Of a DNA stretch of 64,000 nucleotides, positions 43,215 to 52,328 are shown one piece after another. Position numbers and translations under genes: made by a program. Under the pieces are notes generated by a model. That model made no database searches. It saw only the letters and a program-made list of their open reading frames with translations, and was not told the origin of the DNA. The stretch's first letter is position 1; every line of letters starts with the position of its first letter. Origin of the DNA: Mucilaginibacter lappiensis (GTDB lineage: Bacteria > Bacteroidota > Bacteroidia > Sphingobacteriales > Sphingobacteriaceae); contig NZ_FTMG01000013.1 of assembly GCF_900155965.1 (NCBI RefSeq), forward strand, positions 62,001-126,000, in the 5' to 3' direction.

Positions 43215-46200
43215 CCCTGATTTTGCTTATCAATGTGATTTTTTTTCTCTAAGGCTCCCCATTTTTAGCTTAAAAAAAATGGAGGAGTTTCGCATTGCCG
43301 AAGCAAATGGACAGGAAGAAATTTTCATCATAGATCTGCTCAACCACCATCATTTCAGAGACGGTATTTTGCTGGCCTCACCTACTGTTTACCACGAAAT
43401 ACGGAAGCTGGAGAATGGTGAGCTAAATGCTAAAAAAAAAGAGAAGCTATTAAAAACTCTTTATAAATATTTTGTCAGGTGCTGTATCCGCCCACTACCT
43501 TTCGGGCTGTTTGCAGGATATGCGGCAGGCACTATAACTGCAGGGGCAGCCAGCCTGGCTATCGATCAGGAGCAAAACTTAAGGCAACTAAGATTAGCAG
43601 GTAAGCCGGTTAAAATACTGATAAAACTAGTTGCAGATTTCCTGCTCAGGAATGGATATGAACAAACATCAGAGGCCGAAAAGCCGTATCGTCCTTTAAT
43701 ATTTAATTATTATCAATTACAGGGTTTTGAGGAAGACGTAAAGGATGAATACACACTTGGCCATTTACAAAAGCAGCTATTTGCCGTATTCTTAAAATCT
43801 GAAGATCCATTTATTGAACTGATCGATTTGATCAGCCGCTATCCAGATAACGAAAAACTAGCCGCATTTATTAAAGATATCCACCACCAGTTGCACTTGG
43901 ATAAGCCTTTGATCCGGGTACATGAACATATCTCCACCCTATTCAGTGCTCATGATCCGGAGGCCTCGTCATCAGAATACCTACAGGCCGATCTGTTTGT
44001 ACAAAATGCTGCTGATTTAAATATTCCTGACAAGGTAACAACCACGCTTTTAACCGAAATTGAGGAATTGAATGCTTTGGGACCGGCTTATATCAATGAT
44101 GACCTGCTTCATTTCATTACAGAATTTACACACCATTATGGCGATGCTCAAATCCCTTTATTAACAGCGCTCAACCAGCAAAGCGGCATTATTTACCCAT
44201 CTTCCAACACCGAAAGCTGTACCTTCAACGGTCATATTTCTCCCCTGTCCGTGCAAGAAAACACAGCGGGTAGAACGGATGTTTTAAAAAACTTACGACT
44301 TAAAAAGTTCGCCGAGGCAATGATCAACAACCAAAAAGAGGTTGAAATTACCGCCGATGATATTAACCGTTTTAAAAGCCACCAGTCGGCCGCGGTTAAA
44401 AACTTTTATTTGCAGGGAAATTTAGTTGCTTCCTCGCCGGACCAGCTCGATCAGGGATCATTTCATTTTTTTATCAAAAAGCAATCGGCCCCATCCGCAT
44501 TGGCCTTGGTGAGTAAGTCGGCCTATGGTTTGCCCGGGCTGCGCGATCAACTATCCGCTTTTATTAACCAGGAGGATGCTTTAAATAGCGATGTTATACT
44601 TACCGAAATAGTATTTATCCCCGGCGATGCTATCGACAATTCTATTTACCGGCCAATCCTCCGGCGGTTTACCATTGATGTTCAATCAGGTGCCCTGGGT
44701 CAGTCCGAAGAAAACATCCATTTAACCGATCTGCTTATCTCGGTTAAAAACCAGGAGATCATTTTACATTCCAAAAAGTTAAACAAAAGGATCATTCCTA
44801 TACTCACTTGTAATCATAATTTTTACAAAGGTCCGGCGGTATATCGTTTTTTGAGCGAACTGCAATATCAAAACCCCAAGCAGGTATTTGCCTGGTATTG
44901 GGGACATCTGTTAAGCGAGTCTTTTCTTCCCCGCATTACCTACAAACACCTGATACTTTCCAAGGCGCAATGGCATATCACTCAACAAGAGGTTAACTCT
45001 GTAACTGAACGACTTGCAGACCCTGTTAAGGCCTTGAAAGAATTACACTACCGGTTTAAATTTCCGCAGCTATTTACCATAGCTAATGATGATAAAGAAA
45101 TGCTGATTGATATCCGGTCACAATTTTCTTGCACCCTTTTCCTGGAAGCGGTTACCGAAAATGGCATTACCATGATGGAGTATGTAGGCAATCCGGCATC
45201 AACCTTATTTAAAAATCAGGGCGATAGTTTTCATCACGAAATGATCATCCCGGTTTTGGATAAGCGCAATGCTCCAGCCTCAACAAACGATGAGTTAACA
45301 ACCCAGCACTCCCCGGAACCCGATGAACATCCTGTCGAGCAAAATGAATGGATATATTATAAAATTTATGGACGGCCAGTAGTTCTCCAGCAAGCTCTGG
45401 AAACCATTTATCAGCTATTAACCCTCATGATCGATGAAGGCATCATTTCGCAGTGGTTCTTTATCCGGTATGATGATCCGTATTATCACCTGCGGTTAAG
45501 GATAAAAATGGCTTCGTATGCCGTGGCCAAATATGCCAATGTTATTGCTGAATTGAAAAACGCGTTAAAAAGCCAAATAGAAAGTCGCCAGATATGGACT
45601 ATAGAGCCGGACACCTACATTCCAGAGATTGACCGCTATGGCACCGCGACCATGGAATATGGCGAGCAATTATTTTATCATGACAGTTGTGCCGCCATGC
45701 AATTGTTTAAAAGTGGTGTTACCATACCAGATAACTGGCTCATCGGCATACTTAACGTTGAAACCTTAATGAATGATTTTGATTTGGATATTGCCGGTAA
45801 AATTGAGTTGTTGTATCAAATGGAAATCGATTTTTTTAACCGTGCCGGCGGTTCCAAACAACTCCAGGTATCTTTTGATACTTTATACCGGGCGCACAAG
45901 CAAGGTATTGAAACCATGATCAACGGTGAAAATGAAGCGTATGGGGTATTTAAAGAAATATTTAAAACCCGCACCGAACAAAATAAGCTTACCCTCTCTG
46001 CCCTTCAACAAACCTGTAAAGAATATCCACACGATTATAAAACGCCTTCGCAAATTGTCAACAGCGTTATTCACATGGCACTTAACCGTTTCTTTTTGAC
46101 TCAACAAAACAGGAATGAGCTGCTGATATATGGATTGTTACGCAGATACTATGTTTCCCTTATCTGCAAGATTCGCTACAAGACCAGGCAATTGACTAAT

Positions 46201-46215
46201 CACATTGAAGCATAA
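43207..46215 (+). CDS. Full-length LanB-type lantibiotic dehydratase (first)
   Basis: 1002 residues, the length of class I dehydratases. The glutamylation domain has CIRPLPFGLFAGYAAGTI, the R-x-x-PFG-F block of NisB-like enzymes. The elimination (SpaB_C / thiopeptide-type) domain begins EWIYYKIYGRPVVLQQALE, has FFIRYDDPYYHLRLRIKM, DTYIPEIDRYG and near the end VIHMALNRFF, with the catalytic His and Arg kept. It should glutamylate Ser/Thr with Glu-tRNA and eliminate to Dha/Dhb. No LanC cyclase is seen in the window. It is the last gene of the operon starting near 37.8 kb. Confidence 0.92.
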   Translation: MDSPDFAYQCDFFSLRLPIFSLKKMEEFRIAEANGQEEIFIIDLLNHHHFRDGILLASPTVYHEIRKLENGELNAKKKEKLLKTLYKYFVRCCIRPLPFGLFAGYAAGTITAGAASLAIDQEQNLRQLRLAGKPVKILIKLVADFLLRNGYEQTSEAEKPYRPLIFNYYQLQGFEEDVKDEYTLGHLQKQLFAVFLKSEDPFIELIDLISRYPDNEKLAAFIKDIHHQLHLDKPLIRVHEHISTLFSAHDPEASSSEYLQADLFVQNAADLNIPDKVTTTLLTEIEELNALGPAYINDDLLHFITEFTHHYGDAQIPLLTALNQQSGIIYPSSNTESCTFNGHISPLSVQENTAGRTDVLKNLRLKKFAEAMINNQKEVEITADDINRFKSHQSAAVKNFYLQGNLVASSPDQLDQGSFHFFIKKQSAPSALALVSKSAYGLPGLRDQLSAFINQEDALNSDVILTEIVFIPGDAIDNSIYRPILRRFTIDVQSGALGQSEENIHLTDLLISVKNQEIILHSKKLNKRIIPILTCNHNFYKGPAVYRFLSELQYQNPKQVFAWYWGHLLSESFLPRITYKHLILSKAQWHITQQEVNSVTERLADPVKALKELHYRFKFPQLFTIANDDKEMLIDIRSQFSCTLFLEAVTENGITMMEYVGNPASTLFKNQGDSFHHEMIIPVLDKRNAPASTNDELTTQHSPEPDEHPVEQNEWIYYKIYGRPVVLQQALETIYQLLTLMIDEGIISQWFFIRYDDPYYHLRLRIKMASYAVAKYANVIAELKNALKSQIESRQIWTIEPDTYIPEIDRYGTATMEYGEQLFYHDSCAAMQLFKSGVTIPDNWLIGILNVETLMNDFDLDIAGKIELLYQMEIDFFNRAGGSKQLQVSFDTLYRAHKQGIETMINGENEAYGVFKEIFKTRTEQNKLTLSALQQTCKEYPHDYKTPSQIVNSVIHMALNRFFLTQQNRNELLIYGLLRRYYVSLICKIRYKTRQLTNHIEA

Positions 46216-46253
46216 CCTCTCCTCAACTCGAGAAAATCACTCCTTTAATTTAT

Positions 46254-46462
46254 TCGGCTAAAGCCATTTTCAATTTTATATTTTCCGCCCCATAAATGGG
46301 ACGGCAATGAATTTTGGTTTTTATTAACAACTAAAATTTCAACGCATTGCCGTATAGCTTTAGCGAACAAACAAATTTCATTTCTTGTCGGAGTTTTTTA
46401 TTCATTGCCGTTCGGCTTTAGCCAACGATTAGGTTCAGCTAATCAAAAAAGGCTTTAGCCAA
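46254..46462. repeat. Cluster of CATTGCCGT / GGCTTTAGCC repeat units
   Basis: The 303-bp spacer between convergent genes holds CGGCTAAAGCC (about 46255-46265) and ACGGCAATGAA (46301-46311). It then has inverted copies ATTGCCGTATAGCTTTAGCG and ATTGCCGTTCGGCTTTAGCC, and a last AAAAGGCTTTAGCC. These are degenerate copies of one intergenic repeat, arranged head-to-head. They could form hairpins that end both transcripts. No gene is present. Confidence 0.6.
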
Positions 46463-46518
46463 ATTTTACTCAGAAGGCATTTCAAATGCAATTCCGTTAG
46501 TTCCAAACTATGTCAACA

Positions 46519-47454
46519 CTAAATTTCATTAAACCGTTCCATAAAATTATTGATCAGGAACTGCCAATGGCTCGAAGGGCAAAAACCAGGAGATGTGGCG
46601 ATAGTAACATCAACAATTTGCGACCTAATGCTACTTAACTCGGCACAAATGGTTCTGATCTCTTCTTCCAGTTCCACATGGGTTATCATATTAACCGGGT
46701 TATCATTCTTGTAATTACCGTTGAACTGGTTCAAAAAGTAATCCAAATCGATATGTAGAAAGGTAGGATCTTCATTGATTTCCCCTATCAAGGATTTCAT
46801 GTCATTTCCCCGGTAATAAAAGCCTTTGACCAGCTCATCATTTTTATCGGTGACTGATATAGAGATGCGATCTTTATCCAGATATGGAAAATCGTTAATA
46901 TATGATTCTACCAGGTTCTGTTTGGTGGTACCATTGGGTGAAAGCTCTTTTCGCAGGTGAAAAATATTTACCCTATCCAGAAAGAAAATAAGCGGAGCGA
47001 TAAATGATCCCAGGTTTATACTTCCTTCTCGGATAAAATCAGCAATACTTTCCGGATCATTAAAATTCACCTTTTTACTGTCAGTTACCTGAAAATATTC
47101 GCCTTGCTCTTTGTATAACAAGGGCGGCATCAGATCGGTATGATCATCCAGGTGAATGATATTGATTTTCTTCACCCCTGGATTGGCTTTCAAATACCTT
47201 AACCAAAATAAAAGTGACCAGGTATCTTCAAAACAAAGGTTATAACCATCCTTCGGCTCATGAAAGTCTGCCACATCTGCCAGTGATAACTTATGCTCTG
47301 AAAATCCGGCCAGGTTAACGTTCAGGTTTTGATCCAGGCCCAGGTAGCTTAGCCCGGGTCCTTGCAGTTGAAATTCGTTGCCTATCTGGGTCCATTTACA
47401 GTTAGTAAAATAGCGGTTCAGCTGTTGTTCAAAAGTGGCTTCTAACATGGTCAT
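46519..47454 (-). CDS. UPF0489-like protein, candidate peptide arginase (Arg to ornithine)
   Basis: 311 residues. Two arginase-fold metal motifs are visible: HLDDHTDL (Asp104, His105, Asp107) and FLHIDLDYF (Asp236, Asp238). The segments INLGSFIAPL and SPGFCPSSHW complete a pattern I recognise from UPF0489 proteins. Members of this family (OspR in landornamide synthesis) hydrolyse arginine side chains of RiPP precursors to ornithine plus urea. The conserved single Arg in four of the five precursors is a fitting substrate (inference). It is transcribed opposite to its neighbours and has its own AT-rich promoter region. Confidence 0.75.
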   Translation of the reverse strand: MTMLEATFEQQLNRYFTNCKWTQIGNEFQLQGPGLSYLGLDQNLNVNLAGFSEHKLSLADVADFHEPKDGYNLCFEDTWSLLFWLRYLKANPGVKKINIIHLDDHTDLMPPLLYKEQGEYFQVTDSKKVNFNDPESIADFIREGSINLGSFIAPLIFFLDRVNIFHLRKELSPNGTTKQNLVESYINDFPYLDKDRISISVTDKNDELVKGFYYRGNDMKSLIGEINEDPTFLHIDLDYFLNQFNGNYKNDNPVNMITHVELEEEIRTICAELSSIRSQIVDVTIATSPGFCPSSHWQFLINNFMERFNEI

Positions 47455-47612
47455 GGATATTTAGATTTATATATGAATAAGCTTATCTGCAGCTATAAAC
47501 TATATTACATTCAAGATAATAATTTGGTGAGAGAAAACCATTTTATTTTATAATATTTATAATAAAATAAACAGCAAAAATATTTCTGTCACCCCATACC
47601 CAACCAGCATAT
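47455..47612. promoter_or_regulatory. AT-rich divergent promoter region
   Basis: 158 bp separate the arginase-like and hydrolase starts. It includes a near-palindromic AT tract TTTATTTTATAATATTTATA followed by ATAAAATAAA (about 47552-47582). The GTCGAAAAA box of the precursor units is not found here, so this pair may be controlled differently. Confidence 0.4.
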
Positions 47613-48542
47613 ATGCCAGTAACACCGCAGGAGTACAGCTTTAAGGAATATGTGATTCAACAGAACCAGGAAACTATACGGTTCTACATCCATACGCCCG
47701 GATTTTCTCCAGAAAAAAGCACATTTCTCTTTCTGCAAGGCTCCGGAGCTGTGCCCCTATGTATGGAAAATGATCAGGGGCACCGGTTAACGTTTTCGCT
47801 TCATAACAGGCCCGAGATTGTTCAGGATTTTAACTTCGTTATCATTTCAAAGGCGGGTTTCACTTTCAGTCGCCATCAGGATGCTGCCGCCCCTGCTGAG
47901 TATCATCAAAAAACCAGTTTGGCTTATCGGGTTTTTCAAGCCGATACGGTATTACGCTATCTACAATCAAACCAATTGATCAGCAATAAGCATATCCTGG
48001 TATGTGGCCACTCCGAAGGATCGGATGTTGCGGCTAAGCTAGCTACCGCCAATAAAGACATTAGCCATCTTGCATTTTTAAGCGGGGGCGGGGCATCGCA
48101 ATTTTTGGAATACTTTCTTTACATCCGCAAGCGTATTACACGCGGAGAATTATCGTTCCGGGAAGGGCAACAGGAGATTGAGATACTCACTAAGCAATTT
48201 GAAGAGATGATGCAAAGCCCAACCTCTACCAACAAATTCTGGCAGGGACATACTTACTTGCGTTGGGCCACCTTTGCCGAATCTGCGCTAAGAAATCTCT
48301 TACACCTTAACATACCCATTTTTATGGCTATGGGCTCCCAAGATCCGGTGGTGCACCCGGAGACTTTCGATCTCATCATCAGCGAATTTCTGTTCAACAA
48401 AAAACAAAATCTACATCATCAAATTTACGAAGGTGCCGATCATGCATTTAAGGAGAAAAGTGATACCGGCCCCGGCATTGATCATATCCCCCAATTAATA
48501 ACCGACATGGTTAACTGGTTCCATCAAACTTTAATAGCCTAA
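47613..48542 (+). CDS. Alpha/beta hydrolase in the RiPP locus
   Basis: 309 residues. The nucleophile elbow GHSEG (Ser134), Asp244 in GSQDPVV and His277 in YEGADHAFK form a complete catalytic triad. There is no signal peptide, so it is cytoplasmic. It is 16 bp upstream of the second LanB gene and cotranscribed with it. Possible jobs are leader trimming, ester or peptide hydrolysis, or self-protection; the sequence does not decide. Confidence 0.75.
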   Translation: MPVTPQEYSFKEYVIQQNQETIRFYIHTPGFSPEKSTFLFLQGSGAVPLCMENDQGHRLTFSLHNRPEIVQDFNFVIISKAGFTFSRHQDAAAPAEYHQKTSLAYRVFQADTVLRYLQSNQLISNKHILVCGHSEGSDVAAKLATANKDISHLAFLSGGGASQFLEYFLYIRKRITRGELSFREGQQEIEILTKQFEEMMQSPTSTNKFWQGHTYLRWATFAESALRNLLHLNIPIFMAMGSQDPVVHPETFDLIISEFLFNKKQNLHHQIYEGADHAFKEKSDTGPGIDHIPQLITDMVNWFHQTLIA

Positions 48543-48558
48543 TAATCCTGAACCGTAC

Positions 48559-51500
48559 ATGGCCGATTATCAATTTATCCCCGACCTTATATTGCGGATA
48601 CCCCTACTTAGTTTTGAACGCTATTCGGCAGATAACATACAGGAGATTGTCGGCGACCCGCAGTTCCAATATGCTATTTACCTGGCCAATCCGGCATTAC
48701 ATCAGTTATTGCTCCATAAGCATTTTGATATCAGCACTTTTAACGATAAGGAATTATTAAGCATTCAAAAATATATCAACCGCACCTGCTTCCGGCCTAC
48801 GCCATTTGGCTGCTTTGCTTCTTCAACGGTTGTTGACTGGGGCCAGGATGATCAAATCTTATTGAAAGATAAAACACATGACCACATTCACCTGCTTTTA
48901 GACCAGGAGATATCCTTACTATTGGCTAAAAAACTATTAAAAGATAATCCCTATCCCAGGCAATTATCTTTAAACCCAACTATTTATAGGTTAAAAAAGA
49001 GCTATCGGTTTGTAAAAACTACCCACCAGGAAGGAGTATCAGCGCTATTCTTTACCCTCGATTCCATTAAGGCAAATAAGTTCATTGATAGCATTGTTAA
49101 GCTATTTAAAAAGGGGCCACTACCCGAAGCACAACTGTTATCCATCATCACCGGGTGGGGTTTCCAGAACACGGAAGCGGCTGAGTTTTTAAACAGGCTG
49201 CTTACCAGTCAGATTTTAACCACACAGTTGGAGCCCAATCTATTGGGCGAAGATTATTTGTACCGGTTAATAAATACACCTTCTGCAACGGCCAATCCTC
49301 TTTTGCTTCAATTAAATACTCTATATAAAAAATTAAATGCGGCAAAACCATTTGCACAAGAGGTGTTACAGGAGTTTGACAACGAAATAAAACAGTTAAC
49401 AGCCGACTGTATAAAAAAAAACAGTGTGAATTTTTATTCAAACCTCGAGCGAAAAAAGCTGAGTGGGAGTTTGAATATAAAGTACCAGGAACAGATTTCG
49501 ACGGCCATAACAGCCTTGCGGATTTTAGTTCCCTATGCCTCACCACAAAATCTTAAAGATTTTATAACCGGGTTTAAAACCCGGTTCGAGGGGCAAAAAG
49601 TCCCCCTGCTCCTGGCCCTTGACCCGGATGCGGGCATCGCGTATGGAGGCGCTTCGGGTTCAGACAGGGGGCCGCTCCTGAGCCAGGTTAAATTTAATCC
49701 AACCGCTAAAAGCTCTCCGGTAATGGAATGGACGATGGTTCATCAGTTATTGCTTCAGCTTTGGACAAATAATACCAATCGGGAAGCTTACGCGTCTATT
49801 GAATTAAACCCATCACATTTAAGTAAGCTTGATAAGGCCACCTATCCATTACCACCATCCATGATGGTAATGTTCCGGGAGTTTGATGACCAGATCTTTA
49901 TAGAAAATGCAGGAGGATGTTCGGGCACATCCATCATAGGTCGTTTTACTTTATTTAATGATGAGGTATTAGATTTAAGCACACAGATTGCCCAAATTGA
50001 AGAACAGGCCAATCCGGATGTGATTTTTGCCGATATCGGGATACTATCAGATACCCATACTGATAATATCAACCGGCGGTACCCGGTTTATCCATATGAA
50101 ATCCCTATCAATTCCGTCCCGGTACAACTGGTATCGCACCAGATCGCACTATCTGATCTGTTGGTATCTGTTGTAAAGGATGAGGTGGTGCTGGAATCCG
50201 TTTCTTTGCAAAAAGTTATACAGCCCAGACTAAGTTCGGCTTATAATTACGTGCATAATCATTTAAGCATATTTAAGTTCCTGTGCGATCTTCAGTACCA
50301 GGGTATTCAAAATAATTTAACCTTCGATCTGGAATATTATTTCCCGGGCTTAAAATTTTATCCAAGAGTAAGCATGGGCAGTATTATCCTCAGTGCCGCC
50401 AAATGGTACTTAGCCACCAGCGATATCGATTATCTGAATAAAGCAACTAAAAAAGAGGGCTTAGATAAAATACTGGATATAAAACAGCAAATTAGCCTCC
50501 CCGATCTGATCTGTTTAACGCGGGCCGATCAGCAACTTGTTTTTAACCTCACCCAAAAACAAGAAGTATTGCTATTGTTAAACTGCATAGCCGGTGCAGA
50601 ACAGGTTAAGTTGCAGGAATATTTTTTGCCCAACGCAGCACAATCTAAAGTAGTGATAGCGGGGAAACCGATGGTAAACCAGTTTATAACTTTTCTGTAT
50701 AAAACCAATTCGGTTTACCCGGTAAAGTTTAGCCCACAACCTGCATCTAACAAAAAAATTAAACGGGAGTTTGCGCTGGGAAGCGAGTGGCTCTATTTTA
50801 AAATTTATTGCAGCCCTCAGATAGCCGACCATTTATTATCTGATCAGATTTTACCGCTCATGGTTGTTTTGGAAAAAAAAGAGGTCAGCTCCTGGTTTTT
50901 CATCCGCTACCAGGAATCGGGCTATCATTTACGGCTCCGGTTAAAAGTAAATCCAACTGATATTGGCCAGGTGATGATCAAATTGAACAATCAGTTAGCC
51001 ATCAGCCTGCAAAGCCATGAGATTAAAAAACTACAAACCGACACTTATATCAGGGAAATAGAGCGATACGGCGCCGATATGATAACGCTTGTTGAAGATT
51101 TTTTTTACGCGAGTAGTAAGCTGGTGATTCACTTTATAAAAAATCGGGAGCCGGGTTACTCCAATCATAGCCTGGCGATCATGGACATTGATCAGTTAAT
51201 GAGGCTATTTATGCCAACTGTAACCGATCAAATATCATTTTTACAATTAGTGGCAGATAATTTTCACCAGGAGTTTTCGGGTAATAAGGCTTTAAAAATT
51301 GATCTGGATATGAAATACCGGGAATTAAGAACCGAAATTCAATCGTTGTTAAATGATCCTCATTACTTTAAAAAACTCAAGCTTGGTAAATACCATCGGG
51401 AATTTTTACACCAGGCAGGCCAAATAGCTAACGTAGCTTCCCACTTCACAGCAGAACGCAGGCTTGCGCTGCTTGCTGATATGATCCACATGCACTTTAA

Positions 51501-51591
51501 CCGCTTATTTACTGAAGATGAGCGGGAACAGGAGTATATTATTTACTACTGCATGTTAAAGTATAAGCTATCGGTAAAAGCCCGACTTTAA
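48559..51591 (+). CDS. Full-length LanB-type lantibiotic dehydratase (second)
   Basis: 1010 residues. CFRPTPFGCFASSTVVDWG is the PFG block of the glutamylation domain. The elimination domain starts SEWLYFKIYCSPQIADHLLS and has FFIRYQESGYHLRLRLKV, TDTYIREIERYG and MIHMHFNRLF. It differs from the first LanB over most of its length and has YASS where the first has YHDS, so the two are old paralogues and probably serve different substrates or positions. No LanC partner. The gene after it is convergent. Confidence 0.92.
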   Translation: MADYQFIPDLILRIPLLSFERYSADNIQEIVGDPQFQYAIYLANPALHQLLLHKHFDISTFNDKELLSIQKYINRTCFRPTPFGCFASSTVVDWGQDDQILLKDKTHDHIHLLLDQEISLLLAKKLLKDNPYPRQLSLNPTIYRLKKSYRFVKTTHQEGVSALFFTLDSIKANKFIDSIVKLFKKGPLPEAQLLSIITGWGFQNTEAAEFLNRLLTSQILTTQLEPNLLGEDYLYRLINTPSATANPLLLQLNTLYKKLNAAKPFAQEVLQEFDNEIKQLTADCIKKNSVNFYSNLERKKLSGSLNIKYQEQISTAITALRILVPYASPQNLKDFITGFKTRFEGQKVPLLLALDPDAGIAYGGASGSDRGPLLSQVKFNPTAKSSPVMEWTMVHQLLLQLWTNNTNREAYASIELNPSHLSKLDKATYPLPPSMMVMFREFDDQIFIENAGGCSGTSIIGRFTLFNDEVLDLSTQIAQIEEQANPDVIFADIGILSDTHTDNINRRYPVYPYEIPINSVPVQLVSHQIALSDLLVSVVKDEVVLESVSLQKVIQPRLSSAYNYVHNHLSIFKFLCDLQYQGIQNNLTFDLEYYFPGLKFYPRVSMGSIILSAAKWYLATSDIDYLNKATKKEGLDKILDIKQQISLPDLICLTRADQQLVFNLTQKQEVLLLLNCIAGAEQVKLQEYFLPNAAQSKVVIAGKPMVNQFITFLYKTNSVYPVKFSPQPASNKKIKREFALGSEWLYFKIYCSPQIADHLLSDQILPLMVVLEKKEVSSWFFIRYQESGYHLRLRLKVNPTDIGQVMIKLNNQLAISLQSHEIKKLQTDTYIREIERYGADMITLVEDFFYASSKLVIHFIKNREPGYSNHSLAIMDIDQLMRLFMPTVTDQISFLQLVADNFHQEFSGNKALKIDLDMKYRELRTEIQSLLNDPHYFKKLKLGKYHREFLHQAGQIANVASHFTAERRLALLADMIHMHFNRLFTEDEREQEYIIYYCMLKYKLSVKARL

Positions 51592-51602
51592 AAAATGTGG
51601 CA

Positions 51603-52328
51603 TCAACGCTTTTTTAAAATACTCATATCCAGCTTCTTAAAAAACATATCGCGATAGGTTGCCCCTAATTGAAGTACCTTTTTGTTGGCCAAAAAAATCT
51701 GGTTGCCGTTTATAAATTTAATCTTATTGGTATTAACGATAAATGATTTATGGATGCGGCTAAAACTGCTTTCGGGAAGGTGTAATTCTATATCTTTCAG
51801 GGTTATATAAGCTTTATAGTCGGTATCGTTCAAGAAAATGCTAATAAAATTATTGCTGGCTTCTATGTAAACAATGCTTTCATGATCAATTTTTACTATT
51901 TTACCAAAATCACTTTTTATATAGAAAAAGCCTTGTTCCTGTTCACCAGTTTTTGAACTATCTTTCTCTGCCATGCTCCCCATCACTTTTTTAATACAGG
52001 TTAAAAACCTGGGGTACGAGATTGGTTTAAGCAAAAAATCGAGTGCATTTTTTTCAAAGGCTTCCACAGCATGGTTGGCATACCCGGTAACAAATATTAT
52101 TTTAATTTGAGGGTCGAGCAGGGTTGATAATTCCAGGCCATTGAGCATGGGCATATCTATATCCAGAAAAAGAATATCAGGCTTGTTATTCCGTACAGCG
52201 GCCAAACCCTCCATGGGGCTATTGGATGTTCCTAATAAGGTCAGGTCAGGTGTATTAGCTATATAATCTTTAAGTAAATCAACAGCATGTGATTCATCGT
52301 CAATTATAAAGCACTTTATTGTGTTCAT
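51603..52328 (-). CDS. LytTR-family response regulator
   Basis: 241 residues. The receiver domain has the phospho-acceptor Asp56 (ILFLDIDMPML) and the conserved Lys in FLLKPISYPRFL. The C-terminal LytTR DNA-binding domain contains VYIEASNNFISIFLNDTDYK and SRIHKSFIVNTNKI. Its start overlaps the end of the sensor kinase gene by 29 bp. It is the closest regulator to the RiPP genes and may control the GTCGAAAAA boxes (inference). Confidence 0.9.
   Translation of the reverse strand: MNTIKCFIIDDESHAVDLLKDYIANTPDLTLLGTSNSPMEGLAAVRNNKPDILFLDIDMPMLNGLELSTLLDPQIKIIFVTGYANHAVEAFEKNALDFLLKPISYPRFLTCIKKVMGSMAEKDSSKTGEQEQGFFYIKSDFGKIVKIDHESIVYIEASNNFISIFLNDTDYKAYITLKDIELHLPESSFSRIHKSFIVNTNKIKFINGNQIFLANKKVLQLGATYRDMFFKKLDMSILKKR

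Noticed and set aside
47455..47612. Regulon box upstream of the arginase-like gene or the hydrolase gene
   Set aside because: TTTGGTGAGAGAAAACC is only loosely similar to the GTCGAAAAAGTTTC box and lacks the 19-nt spaced -7 element.
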